Positions 1 through 8,955 of a DNA stretch of 64,000 bases are shown here, piece by piece; the first letter of the stretch is position 1, and every line of letters starts with the position of its first letter. The position numbers were made by a program, and so were the translations under genes. The notes below the pieces were generated by a model. It searched no databases. It saw nothing but the letters and a program-made list of their open reading frames with translations, and was not told the origin of the DNA. The stretch comes from an uncultured Lachnospiraceae bacterium (GTDB lineage: Bacteria; Bacillota; Clostridia; Lachnospirales; Lachnospiraceae). The DNA lies in NCBI GenBank assembly GCA_910586015.1, contig CAJUGJ010000015.1:29801-93800 (forward strand). The letters run 5' to 3'.

Positions 1-35
1 TTCTTTACAGATGCTTCTGCATATGACTCGTTCAT
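1..35 (-). CDS. 5' end of an unidentified gene (partial)
   Basis: An ATG on the minus strand at 35-33 is preceded by a strong ribosome binding site (AGGAGG, then AAATA). It opens a frame reading MNESYAEASVKK that runs off the window edge. Only the first dozen residues are visible, so the product cannot be named. It lies downstream of the groEL terminator and is therefore probably a separate transcription unit. Confidence 0.5.
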   Translation of the reverse strand, partial: MNESYAEASVK

Positions 36-170
36 TATTTCCTCCTTTTTAAATCCGTTTTTCTTTTGTTCCTATTATTATACTAAACTTTATCTCAAAG
101 GAAAAGCCCTTTTTCCCGTTTTAACAACATTTTTATAAATTATCATAAAGTGGAATATAGAAAAAAGAAT

Positions 171-210
171 AGAGGATCTGTCCAAAAAATTTTATTGGAC
201 AGTATCCTCT
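171..210 (-). terminator. Rho-independent terminator after groEL
   Basis: An inverted repeat (AGAGGAT-TGTCCA paired with TGGACAGTATCCTCT, one bulged base) lies 33 bases after the groEL stop. On the minus strand it is followed by ATTCTTTTTT. This fits termination of the groESL transcript. Confidence 0.8.
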
Positions 211-242
211 GCTTTTACTAATCTATTTTATCAAAGTTTTTA

Positions 243-1868
243 TTACATCATTCCCATTCCTGGAGCACCACCTGCTGGAGCTGCTGGAGTTTCTTCCTTG
301 ATATTTGCTACAGCTGCCTCTGTGGTTAAGAAAGTTGCTGCTACACTAGTAGCATTTTGAAGTGCACTTCTTGTTACTTTTGCAGGATCTAGAATTCCGT
401 CTTTTACCATATCAACATACTCTTCTGTTAAAGCGTTAAATCCAAATCCTGGTTCAGATTCTTTTACTTTATTGACAACAACTGCACCTTCTAATCCAGC
501 ATTTGTTACGATACAAGAAAGTGGAGATTCCAAAGCTTTTAAAATAACATTAACGCCTGTTCTCTCATCTCCCTCTAAAGTAGCAAGTAATTTTTCTACT
601 TCTTTTGACGCGTGAATATAAGCAGAACCGCCTCCTGCGATAATACCTTCCTCTACCGCTGCTTTTGTCGCAGCAAGAGCATCTTCCATACGCAACTTCT
701 TTTCCTTCATCTCTGTTTCTGTTGCAGCTCCAACACGGATTACTGCTACACCACCAGATAATTTTGCAAGTCTTTCCTGAAGTTTTTCACGATCAAAATC
801 GGAAGTAGTTTCTTCGATTTGAGCACGAATCTGAGAAATTCTAGCACTGATCTCTTCCTTATCTCCAAGACCATCTACAATGATAGTATTTTCTTTTTGA
901 ACTTTAACAGATTTCGCCTGTCCTAACTGATCTAAGGTAGCATCTTTTAAATCCAATCCTACTTCGTCAGAAATTACAGTACCACCAGTCAAAATTGCGA
1001 TATCTTGAAGCATTGCTTTTCTTCTGTCACCATAGCCCGGAGCTTTTACACCAACAACATTAAATGTTCCTCTTAATTTATTAATTACTAATGTAGTCAG
1101 TGCTTCACCTTCGATATCTTCTGCAATAATTAATAATCTTGCACCATTTTGTATAATCTGTTCCAAAATTGGAAGGATCTCTTGTGTATTAGAAATCTTC
1201 TTATCTGTAATTAAGATATATGGATTTTCAAGGTTAGCTTCCATCTTATCCATATCTGTTGCCATATAAGCAGATACATAACCACGATCAAACTGCATTC
1301 CTTCTACTAAATCCAATTCTGTCAACATTGTCTTAGATTCTTCAATGGTAATAACACCATCTTTGGATACTTTCTCCATTGCATCTGCAACCATTTCTCC
1401 TACTGTTTCATCTCCAGCAGAAATTGCTGCAACTTTTGCAATCTGATCTTTTCCAGTTACTTTAGAGCTCATCTTTGAAATTGCTTCTACAGCACAATCT
1501 GTTGCTTTTTGCATTCCTTTTCTTAAAATAATAGGATTTGCACCTGCTGCTAAATTCTTCATACCTTCATTGATCATTGCCTGAGCCAATACAGTAGCAG
1601 TAGTTGTACCATCTCCTGCCACATCATTTGTCTTAGTAGCAACTTCTTTTACTAATTGAGCTCCCATATTCTCAAAGGAATCTTCTAATTCAATCTCTTT
1701 CGCAATGGTAACACCGTCATTTGTAATCAACGGAACTCCAAAAGATTTATCCAGAACCACATTTCTTCCTTTTGGGCCAAGTGTAACCTTTACTGTATTT
1801 GCTAATTTATTTACACCTGCTCCTAATGCCCCTCTGACATCTGAGCCATATCTAATATCTTTTGCCAT
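243..1868 (-). CDS. groEL: 60 kDa chaperonin GroEL
   Basis: A 541-residue protein of full family length that folds client proteins in the cytoplasm as a double seven-membered ring closed by GroES, using ATP. The N-terminus (MAKDIRYGSDVR), the nucleotide-binding motifs GPKGRNVV and AGDGTTTATV (about residues 30 and 86), and the flexible Gly/Met-rich tail ending GGAPGMGMM are all present. The start has an AGGAGG-like site 27 bases after the groES stop. It is the second gene of a two-gene operon and ends at a hairpin terminator. Heat-shock control through the CIRCE element upstream of groES is expected. Nothing in the protein is unusual. Confidence 0.99.
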   Translation of the reverse strand: MAKDIRYGSDVRGALGAGVNKLANTVKVTLGPKGRNVVLDKSFGVPLITNDGVTIAKEIELEDSFENMGAQLVKEVATKTNDVAGDGTTTATVLAQAMINEGMKNLAAGANPIILRKGMQKATDCAVEAISKMSSKVTGKDQIAKVAAISAGDETVGEMVADAMEKVSKDGVITIEESKTMLTELDLVEGMQFDRGYVSAYMATDMDKMEANLENPYILITDKKISNTQEILPILEQIIQNGARLLIIAEDIEGEALTTLVINKLRGTFNVVGVKAPGYGDRRKAMLQDIAILTGGTVISDEVGLDLKDATLDQLGQAKSVKVQKENTIIVDGLGDKEEISARISQIRAQIEETTSDFDREKLQERLAKLSGGVAVIRVGAATETEMKEKKLRMEDALAATKAAVEEGIIAGGGSAYIHASKEVEKLLATLEGDERTGVNVILKALESPLSCIVTNAGLEGAVVVNKVKESEPGFGFNALTEEYVDMVKDGILDPAKVTRSALQNATSVAATFLTTEAAVANIKEETPAAPAGGAPGMGMM

Positions 1869-1895
1869 GATTCATTCCTCCATATCCGATTTCTT

Positions 1896-2183
1896 TTAGT
1901 CTTCTACGATTGCTACAATATCCGACTGTTTTACAATAACATATTCCTCATCTTCTAATTTTACTTCTGTTCCAGTATATTTTGAATAAATTACTTTATC
2001 GCCTACTTTTACCTGCATAGTAACTTCTTTTCCATCTACCATTCCACCTGGACCAACAGCAATTACTTCAGCCTGTTGTGGCTTTTCCTTTGCTTGCCCC
2101 GGAAGTATGATACCGGATTTTGTCTTATCTTCTGCTACTAACTGCTTTAATACAACCTTATCTCCTAATGGTACTAACTTCAT
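1896..2183 (-). CDS. groES: 10 kDa co-chaperonin GroES
   Basis: A 95-residue co-chaperonin that caps the GroEL ring. It begins MKLVPLGDKVVLK and keeps the mobile-loop region (KTKSGIILPGQAKEKPQ) and the closing DIVAIVED. An ATG six codons upstream (2201) is possible, but the ATG at 2183 is preceded by AAGGAGGAAG at good spacing and gives the standard N-terminus. First gene of the groESL operon, directly downstream of a CIRCE operator. Confidence 0.98.
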   Translation of the reverse strand: MKLVPLGDKVVLKQLVAEDKTKSGIILPGQAKEKPQQAEVIAVGPGGMVDGKEVTMQVKVGDKVIYSKYTGTEVKLEDEEYVIVKQSDIVAIVED

Positions 2184-2228
2184 GATAACTTCCTCCTTCA
2201 TTACTTTCTACCTATTCGGTACTTTTTA

Positions 2229-2255
2229 TTAGCACTCATTTATATTGAGTGCTAA
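2229..2255 (-). promoter_or_regulatory. CIRCE element (HrcA operator)
   Basis: A perfect match to the CIRCE inverted repeat: TTAGCACTC, nine bases, GAGTGCTAA. It lies between the predicted groES promoter and start codon. In Firmicutes the HrcA repressor binds this site and releases it on heat stress. hrcA itself is not in the window. Confidence 0.97.
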
Positions 2256-2266
2256 TCATTGAGTAT

Positions 2267-2295
2267 ATATTAGTTAATTTTATGTTTCTTCGCAA
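2267..2295 (-). promoter_or_regulatory. Predicted sigma-A promoter of groESL
   Basis: On the minus strand, TTGCGA (2295-2290), a 17-base spacer and TAATAT (2272-2267) precede the CIRCE element by a few bases. The predicted transcript start therefore falls at the operator, as in other HrcA-controlled groESL operons. Both boxes are imperfect. Confidence 0.5.
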
Positions 2296-2426
2296 CTACC
2301 CAACCCGTTTTATATTTTATTTAATCTCTTATTTTTTCAAGTATTCTCTTATATCCTCTCATATTCTCACTTTTTCGTTTTTATTATAAAAAAACAATAA
2401 ACTTCTTAAACAAAAAATACTTTCCT

Positions 2427-3917
2427 TTAACGAAAAGCTGCCTTGTTCCATCTAAGTTCGTTCTTTAGACTACGAATTGTAGTATCTTTATCAATTACAA
2501 CACATTCAATTCCCATCATTGCACCCCAGTCTACCATTTGTTCACTGGTTAAATCCAAAGAAAAAGCAGTATGATGTGCTCCACCGGATAAAATCCATGC
2601 CTCTGCTCCTGTGATTAAGTTTGGTTCTGGCTTCCATAATGCACTTGCAACCGGAAGTTTTGGCATAGGTATTTCTTGTTTTAATGTTGTTACATCATTG
2701 ATAATCAGACGAAATCTTGTTCCCAAATCTACAAGTGAACAGGCAACTCCATTCCCTGGTTTTGTAGTAAATACTAATCTTGCTGGATCTTCTCTATTTC
2801 CCATTGTAAGAGGATTTACTTTAATTGCAGGCTTTACATTTGCAATACTTGGGCAGACTTCTAGCATATGGGATTGTAAAATAACTTCCTTTCCCGGCTC
2901 TAAATGATACGTATAATCTTCCATAAAAGAAGTTCCATTACAAAGTCCTTCGGTCATAATTTTCATTACACGAAGTAATGCTGCTGTTTTCCAATCCCCT
3001 TCTGCTCCAAAACCATATCCATCTGCCATTAATCGCTGCATTGCAAGTCCCGGAAGTTGTTTTAATCCGGATAGCATCTGAAAGTTTGTCACTACAGCAT
3101 GATAATCATTCTCCTCTAAAAACTTGCGAAATCCCAATTCAATCGCTGCCTGTACTTTGACATGCTCTCTAAATTCCTTTTCATCTCTTCCTTCTAATAA
3201 AATATCATACATTTCATAATATTCATCAGTCAAAGCATTGACATCTGCGGCAGAAACTGCTTGTACATACTCTGCAACATCAGTAACATTATATGCGTCG
3301 ATTTCCCATCCGAACTTTACTTGTGCCTCTACTTTATCACCTTCTGTTACTGCAACATTACGCATATTATCACCAACACGTACAACTCTTACATGACTAC
3401 TTTCAATAACACCAATCGCAGTTCTCATCCAAGAAGCAATTCGTTTTTGAACATTTTCTTCACTCCAATGACCAACTACTACTTTTCGTTCAATTCCAAG
3501 ACGACTTACCATATGACCAAACTCTCTATCTCCATGAGCAGACTGATTTAGATTCATAAAATCCATATCTATTGTATCATAGGGAATATCTCTGTTAAAT
3601 TGTGTATGCAGATGTAGTAATGGTTTCCGAAACTCCTGAAGTCCTAAAATCCACATCTTTGCAGGTGAAAATGTGTGCATCCATGTAATAACTCCTGCAC
3701 ATAATTCATCGGCATTTGCTTCATTAAAGCAGCGTCGGATCGAAGCTTGATTAATTAAAGTTGGTTTTAACACTACTTCATAAGAAAGATTTTTGCTTTT
3801 ATTGAGTTCTTCTACAATTACTTTAGAATGTTCTTCTACTTCTCGCAAACAGTCTTCTCCATACAAATCCTGTGCTCCAGTTGCAAACCAAAATTGATAT
3901 TTTTTTGTTTTTAGCAT
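2427..3917 (-). CDS. araA: L-arabinose isomerase
   Basis: A 496-residue cytoplasmic enzyme converting L-arabinose to L-ribulose, the first step of arabinose catabolism. The family start (FWFATGAQDLYG) and the metal/catalytic motifs GAEGDWKTAA, SFMEDYTYHLEPG, QSHMLEVCP and GAHHTAF (two Glu and two His ligands) are intact. It starts at 3917 behind a purine-rich site (AAGGAGAAAAAAT). It lies 49 bases after a GH43 gene on the same strand. With that gene and the sugar transporter upstream it forms an arabinoside uptake, cleavage and isomerisation path. Ribulokinase and the epimerase are not in the window. Confidence 0.98.
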   Translation of the reverse strand: MLKTKKYQFWFATGAQDLYGEDCLREVEEHSKVIVEELNKSKNLSYEVVLKPTLINQASIRRCFNEANADELCAGVITWMHTFSPAKMWILGLQEFRKPLLHLHTQFNRDIPYDTIDMDFMNLNQSAHGDREFGHMVSRLGIERKVVVGHWSEENVQKRIASWMRTAIGVIESSHVRVVRVGDNMRNVAVTEGDKVEAQVKFGWEIDAYNVTDVAEYVQAVSAADVNALTDEYYEMYDILLEGRDEKEFREHVKVQAAIELGFRKFLEENDYHAVVTNFQMLSGLKQLPGLAMQRLMADGYGFGAEGDWKTAALLRVMKIMTEGLCNGTSFMEDYTYHLEPGKEVILQSHMLEVCPSIANVKPAIKVNPLTMGNREDPARLVFTTKPGNGVACSLVDLGTRFRLIINDVTTLKQEIPMPKLPVASALWKPEPNLITGAEAWILSGGAHHTAFSLDLTSEQMVDWGAMMGIECVVIDKDTTIRSLKNELRWNKAAFR

Positions 3918-3966
3918 TATTTTTTCTCCTTATTTTATTTTTTTAGTGTTCCTCTATTACTTTTTC

Positions 3967-5268
3967 TTATTCTGTTAAACCTGATTCAACTTTTTTACAC
4001 CAAATACAGTTACCATTATTATTCATTCCTGTCATAACATACGTTGTTCTATTATTTTCTCTGTCAAAACCCGGAAGAATATAATAAATTTCTCTGACAC
4101 CGTTATATATAATTTTTACCTGACTATACATTCCATCAAACTCCCAATGTCCACGAATTCCCGGAAGTTTTACTGTCCCATCTGAATATAATAACATAGG
4201 TACTGGAGTTTCACAGAGTTTATATACATCCTGCATAAAATCAATTCGCAGATATTCTCCACATACAACTTCTTTTATTTTTGTTTCCTTTATTTCTTCT
4301 ACCTTTTCACCAGAATATAACGATGGACTAACTAAAGGCCATCCATCCTCTGTAAATAACATTTTTCTTACATTTAAACAGTGTAGTCTTGGATCTTTTT
4401 CGTATCTTGCATGACAGATTAAAAACCACTCATCTTTATAATTGAGTACAGAATTATGTCCAAGTGCCAAAAATCCAGTTCCAGAAGAAAAACTATAACC
4501 TGTTGTAATCTTTAGTCCAACATGATTTGGTGGTAGAGAAAGATCGGTCATTGCCACACCATGATAATCTAAATAAGGTCCTTTAATACATTTACTTCTT
4601 GCGACACGTACATTATACAGATTTGCTAATGAGTCATAAGAAACAAATAAATAATAATATCCTGTTTCTTTATGATATTTGACATATGCCCCTTCTATTG
4701 CTGTGTTGGCAAGTTTGGAACGTCTGGCTATAGAAACTCCATAGCCTTCTTCTGCGGCAAGTCCTGTTTCTTTATCTAACTTTAAAATTCGTATACCGCC
4801 CCAAAACGAACCATATACCATATAATGATCTCCGGTTTCTTCCTCTATTACAGGATTTGCGTCAATTGCATTGACTGGGCTTTCTGGGGTTGTCTCAATT
4901 ACAATTCCACGATGTTCAAATGGTCCCTCTGGAGAAGAGGAAACTGCTAGTCCAATGGCAGAGTATTGAGAGCCAAAAGTCGAAGCAGAATAATATAGTC
5001 TATACTCTTTCTCATATTTTATAATATCTGGAGCCCATACAGTTGCTGCTTTTGTATGACGAACTACCTCCTCTGGCATTTTCCCGTCTTTTAGGGCAGT
5101 ACCAATATATTCAAAATGAATGAGATCTTTTGAACGGCGTATCTGTCCTCCAACCCGTTTTTTGATATTTGGACCAGCATCTGTAGAATAGGTATAAAAA
5201 TATCCCTGTTCTTTATCATAAAAAATTGCTGGATCGTGTGAAAAAAGTCCACCTTCTTTACTCTCCAT
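3967..5268 (-). CDS. GH43 intracellular arabinanase/arabinosidase
   Basis: A 433-residue glycoside hydrolase family 43 protein with a five-bladed propeller fold (inverting mechanism). The three family acids are visible: Asp12 in SHDPAIF, Asp136 in NAIDANP, Glu192 in IEGAYVKY. There is no signal peptide, so it probably cleaves imported arabino-oligosaccharides in the cytoplasm. The motif set resembles endo-1,5-alpha-L-arabinanase and related arabinosidases, but subfamily and specificity cannot be fixed from sequence alone. A C-terminal region of about 100 residues (from about 330) looks like a beta-rich accessory domain. It sits between araA and the transporter genes, which supports an arabinan substrate. 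Confidence 0.88.
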   Translation of the reverse strand: MESKEGGLFSHDPAIFYDKEQGYFYTYSTDAGPNIKKRVGGQIRRSKDLIHFEYIGTALKDGKMPEEVVRHTKAATVWAPDIIKYEKEYRLYYSASTFGSQYSAIGLAVSSSPEGPFEHRGIVIETTPESPVNAIDANPVIEEETGDHYMVYGSFWGGIRILKLDKETGLAAEEGYGVSIARRSKLANTAIEGAYVKYHKETGYYYLFVSYDSLANLYNVRVARSKCIKGPYLDYHGVAMTDLSLPPNHVGLKITTGYSFSSGTGFLALGHNSVLNYKDEWFLICHARYEKDPRLHCLNVRKMLFTEDGWPLVSPSLYSGEKVEEIKETKIKEVVCGEYLRIDFMQDVYKLCETPVPMLLYSDGTVKLPGIRGHWEFDGMYSQVKIIYNGVREIYYILPGFDRENNRTTYVMTGMNNNGNCIWCKKVESGLTE

Positions 5269-5288
5269 AGCACTCCTCTAACTTATAA

Positions 5289-5324
5289 AAGGCTTTGTAG
5301 AGCAGAAACGCCCTGCAAAGCCTT
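5289..5324 (-). terminator. Hairpin between transporter operon and GH43-araA
   Basis: AAGGCTTTG (5289-5297) pairs with CAAAGCCTT (5316-5324), with partial pairing inside, and TTTTAT follows on the minus strand. It could partly terminate the transporter transcript before GH43-araA and so set relative expression. Confidence 0.55.
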
Positions 5325-5334
5325 CTCGTTCAAA

Positions 5335-6951
5335 TTAGTAATTTAACTGAATTCCAAGTATCTCATATGCGGATTTTGCAGCATCTAAAGCAGCTTTATT
5401 TGCTTCTCCACCTTTTTGTTGAAGTTGATCAACGAAGTCGTTTGCATCTTTTCCTTCCAGACGAACTTGATCTTCTACACCAAGAGTTTCACCAACTGCA
5501 AAGTAAGAGGTTGTTAAGAACTCTCTAAATCCCGGAATCTGACAATCACCAAATGGAACTGGTTTCTTACAGTTGTTAAAGAAAGCATCAAAATACTTAC
5601 CATACTTTGTATCTTCCTCTGCAGTTACCTGAGCTTCTCCATCGATTGGATTATAAACAGATTCATACTTTCTAGTCTGTGCGGTTGGGAAGAAAGTCTG
5701 TTGGAACTCTTCCCAAATGGCTTCATCCAATGTGATTGGACATGGCATAGACTGTTTGTATAAAGGAGCGTCTGCATATGTTTCAATATCCTTTAAAGCT
5801 TTTAATTTTGTCTTCCAACCTTCTACACCCCAACCCATCCATTTAAGGAGTTCATATGCTTCTCTTGGATGTTCTGTTGATGTAGAAATACCTCCAAAGT
5901 CAAGTACACCAAAAGTTGCTCCGCTTTCACTCAATGGAGTTGTATATGGAACCCATTCCATACCGCGCTGTCTGTACTCAGGAGTATCAAATAGATTCAA
6001 ATAAGTCCAGAAAGCATCTATCTGGAATCCTAATTTTCCAGAATAAGCAGCCCACATCGTTCTGTCGCCTGTCCATGCCTCCATCTCATCGGTATCACCA
6101 AATGGTGCATGATATTTACCATTTAATAGTTCTGCCCATGTATTTACACCTTTTGCCCAGTTCTCCATATGGAATTGTTTTCCATCCCATCCAAACTCTC
6201 CAATACAATTTGGATCATTTGCTACTGGATAATAAGTAACAAGGGAGTGGAACTGATTAAATCCATATGTTCCAGCAGTAGTATTAGTAGCTGCTTTAAT
6301 AGCGGCAACCATCTCGTCCCATTTCCATTCGGTATTTGGTGCTTCTAAATTTAATGTTTCAAATACATTCAAATCACAATAGATAGCATCTGGGAAAAAT
6401 TTCATTGGAGTAGCAAGTTTTTTGTCTGTTCCATAATAGCCTAATTTAGCAGTATTAATTGTGGAAAGGATATTTTTATTTTCTGGGTCATTTTCCCAAT
6501 ACGGGGTCATATCTCCCAAAACTGCATTCGAAAGAGCAAAATCACAGTTTCCAAGAATCATAAAACAGTCAGGAGTTTCTCCAGTATTTATCATATTTAA
6601 TAGAGTATTATTATAATCATCATTTGCAATATATGCTACTGTTTCTACCTTGATATTTGGATATTTGTCCATAAAAGCAGCCGCAACTTCTTTTACTAAA
6701 TTCTCACTGTCAAAGTGCATATACGTCAAAGTAATCTGATCGGTAGTCATAGCAGGCAGACCAGCTTCGTTTTGTTGATTGTCCCCTTGGTTATCTCCCT
6801 GATTGTCCCCTTGATTGTCTCCTTGGTTGTTTCCCTGATTACTTGGTGTTGGTGTTGGATTTGTATCTTTTTCATCCTTTCCACAGCCAGAGAGCATACT
6901 CATCCCGAGTGCTGCTACAAGCATTAAACTTACTAATTTCTTTTTTCTCAT
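5335..6951 (-). CDS. Sugar ABC transporter solute-binding lipoprotein
   Basis: A 538-residue extracellular solute-binding protein of the family 1 type. The signal peptide ends in a lipobox (MLSGC, Cys23), so the mature protein is lipid-anchored to the outer face of the membrane. Residues 31-62 form a low-complexity linker of NQGD repeats. The binding domain follows from about residue 68, with typical features such as SALVGYD-like start (LTYMHFDSE), TTAGTYGFNQF and GISTSTEHPREAYELLKWM. It lies 50 bases upstream of two permease genes read in the same direction, an arrangement typical of oligosaccharide importers. The substrate is inferred from the araA/GH43 context to be arabino-oligosaccharides. 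Confidence 0.93.
   Translation of the reverse strand: MRKKKLVSLMLVAALGMSMLSGCGKDEKDTNPTPTPSNQGNNQGDNQGDNQGDNQGDNQQNEAGLPAMTTDQITLTYMHFDSENLVKEVAAAFMDKYPNIKVETVAYIANDDYNNTLLNMINTGETPDCFMILGNCDFALSNAVLGDMTPYWENDPENKNILSTINTAKLGYYGTDKKLATPMKFFPDAIYCDLNVFETLNLEAPNTEWKWDEMVAAIKAATNTTAGTYGFNQFHSLVTYYPVANDPNCIGEFGWDGKQFHMENWAKGVNTWAELLNGKYHAPFGDTDEMEAWTGDRTMWAAYSGKLGFQIDAFWTYLNLFDTPEYRQRGMEWVPYTTPLSESGATFGVLDFGGISTSTEHPREAYELLKWMGWGVEGWKTKLKALKDIETYADAPLYKQSMPCPITLDEAIWEEFQQTFFPTAQTRKYESVYNPIDGEAQVTAEEDTKYGKYFDAFFNNCKKPVPFGDCQIPGFREFLTTSYFAVGETLGVEDQVRLEGKDANDFVDQLQQKGGEANKAALDAAKSAYEILGIQLNY
6772..6840 (-). repeat. Short tandem repeat encoding an NQGD linker
   Basis: About five near-identical 12-base units encode residues 38-60 of the solute-binding lipoprotein (NQGN/NQGD repeated). 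The repeat makes a hydrophilic tether between lipid anchor and binding domain. Its copy number could vary in units of four residues without breaking the frame. Confidence 0.8.
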
Positions 6952-7001
6952 TCAAAATTCCTCCTCTTCAATTTTGTTTCTATAAATAACCACTTTTGTG
7001 A

Positions 7002-7991
7002 TTACTCACCTGTAATACCAGTACGATCAACACTTTCTACAAACTGACGCTGAAATACCAAATACATAATTAACAATGGCAAAATACTCAACATTGTTCC
7101 CGCCATCTTTATAGACTCATTAATATCTACCATAGAACTTCCCGCAGCGGCTCTTGAAGTGTTATAGCTCGTTTCAAACGTTTTTAAAGATACAATTAAA
7201 CTTGTCCAACTACTGGATTTTGCAAAAGCTCCTACTACATAAAGTTGTGTTAGATAGGACTCATTCCAATACCATACAATAGAGAATAAAAATACAACTA
7301 AAATTGCTGGTCCTGCTGATGGAATAGCAATACGGAAAAACGATTTAAAATGTCCTGCTCCATCGATCTTTGCTGCCTCGATAAGTGCCTGTGGTACCTG
7401 ACGGAAAAACTGATAATAAATTAAAATAAAAATCTGTGCTTTTAGACCCTGACCTAACAAGGCAGGAATAATAAATGCTTTTAAAGAATTGAGTAGACCT
7501 AAATCATTATAAAATACATAGGTTGGCATCATCGTTGCCTGTGGTGGAATGATAAAGGAAAAAATCAATAGTCCCAACATCAACTTTTTTCCCTTAAATT
7601 CATATCTGGCAAAACCATATCCAACAAATGCACATACAATTACATTAATTAAGGTCGGAACTCCCGCAATAATAATAGAATCTTTTAATGCTTTTGCATA
7701 ATTCATCGACTTTAATGCCTGTCTGTAATTGTCTAAGTAAAATTTGCTTGGAAGCCAGTTAATCGAAGTATCCAGCAGATCATTTAATGGCATAAAACTT
7801 TTACTAATCATATAAAGAAGAGGGTACAGATATACAAATCCAATGCTGATCAGTAAAATGTAAACAACAATCTGCTTTCCAGCTCCTTGTTTTTCCTTTG
7901 AACCAAATATAAATTTTTTCGTTTTATCTTTCCATGCACCCTTGTAGGAAGGGAGTTTATTACGCTGCTTTTTTTGCGTTACGCTGTTCAT
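7002..7991 (-). CDS. Carbohydrate ABC transporter permease, MalG type
   Basis: A 329-residue integral membrane subunit with about six transmembrane helices and a cytoplasmic N-terminal extension rich in Lys. The EAA loop that docks the ATPase is clear (EAAKIDGAGHFKSFF, about residue 210). It overlaps the upstream permease gene by 32 bases, so the two are translationally coupled. It pairs with that gene as the second half of the channel for the lipoprotein encoded next. No ATPase gene is adjacent. A shared MsmX-type ATPase elsewhere in the genome is the usual solution. Confidence 0.93.
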   Translation of the reverse strand: MNSVTQKKQRNKLPSYKGAWKDKTKKFIFGSKEKQGAGKQIVVYILLISIGFVYLYPLLYMISKSFMPLNDLLDTSINWLPSKFYLDNYRQALKSMNYAKALKDSIIIAGVPTLINVIVCAFVGYGFARYEFKGKKLMLGLLIFSFIIPPQATMMPTYVFYNDLGLLNSLKAFIIPALLGQGLKAQIFILIYYQFFRQVPQALIEAAKIDGAGHFKSFFRIAIPSAGPAILVVFLFSIVWYWNESYLTQLYVVGAFAKSSSWTSLIVSLKTFETSYNTSRAAAGSSMVDINESIKMAGTMLSILPLLIMYLVFQRQFVESVDRTGITGE

Positions 7992-8955
7992 TTCTTAACC
8001 CCCTTTTCCTTATCTTTCTTGCAAGTCTTTCCTGTTTCTTTACTTCTCTGCGGTATTTCTTTGCACGACGTTCATAAACATCTTTTCTTCCCATAATGAT
8101 CAGAGCAAAGGCAGCTACAATAACCGTAACAATAATAGAATAACACCATGCCATAGCAGAAGCGTATCCATATCCTCCTGTTGCAGAAAGCATTGTAGTA
8201 TAAATTAATGTAATCAAACTATTTTGATCATTATTGGATAGAGAAATAACTGTATAAACTGCATTTAACAGTAACATTGGTTTAATAGTCGGAAGGGTGA
8301 TTTTCCAAAAACATTCCCATCCAGAACCGCCGTCAATCTTAGCTGCTTCATACAGTGAAGTATCAATTTTTTGAAGTGCAGCTAAAAAGATCAAAATCTG
8401 TACACCAGAATACCAAAGTAGAGTAATCATATTGCTAAAAATACTAGAAATTCCCTCCGCCAAAAATCCCGGCAGATACTGATTTAACATCTGTTGAATC
8501 ATCGTTAAATTCAACATTGGAATGGTTGCTGCATCCTGATCTACTAATTGAGTCATAACTGGACCACTTGCAATAATTACTGGAAGGAAGAAAATCATCC
8601 GGAAAAATCCGCGACCACGGATTTTTCCATTTAATAACATAGCGATAATTAACGCAAAGGCTACAATAACTGGTACTGCAATAATCGTTTCTGTAATATA
8701 ACTCTTTAAATCTAAGATAAATGTCGGATCTTTTAAGAAAATTCTTGTGTAATTGTCTATCCCAATAAACTGCATCACTCTTTTGCCTGGAATCATTCTG
8801 ATGTTATTGAGAGAGAAATTAAAGGATTGTATTAATGGATAGAGTACAAGTCCCAATATTCCAATCAGCCAAGGCAGGACAAAGACATAACCCATTAAAT
8901 TTTCACGTCGTTTTAACTTTCCAGGTTTATACTTCTTTACTTTTTGTTTCTTCAT
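7960..8955 (-). CDS. Carbohydrate ABC transporter permease, MalF type
   Basis: A 331-residue membrane protein with about six helices and a basic N-terminus. The EAA motif is EAAKIDGGSGWECFWKITLP (about residue 215). The C-terminal tail is very basic (Lys/Arg rich, about residues 290-331) and overlaps the next permease gene. It follows the DUF5696 gene with a 4-base overlap, so the three genes form one tightly packed unit. Confidence 0.92.
   Translation of the reverse strand: MKKQKVKKYKPGKLKRRENLMGYVFVLPWLIGILGLVLYPLIQSFNFSLNNIRMIPGKRVMQFIGIDNYTRIFLKDPTFILDLKSYITETIIAVPVIVAFALIIAMLLNGKIRGRGFFRMIFFLPVIIASGPVMTQLVDQDAATIPMLNLTMIQQMLNQYLPGFLAEGISSIFSNMITLLWYSGVQILIFLAALQKIDTSLYEAAKIDGGSGWECFWKITLPTIKPMLLLNAVYTVISLSNNDQNSLITLIYTTMLSATGGYGYASAMAWCYSIIVTVIVAAFALIIMGRKDVYERRAKKYRREVKKQERLARKIRKRGLRNEQRNAKKAA

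Noticed and set aside
1705..1899. Plus-strand open frame inside groEL
   Set aside because: It lies wholly opposite a highly conserved gene, has no ribosome site and no recognisable protein.
3261..3551. Plus-strand frame of 96 codons opposite araA
   Set aside because: Composition is that of the antisense of araA; no start signals.
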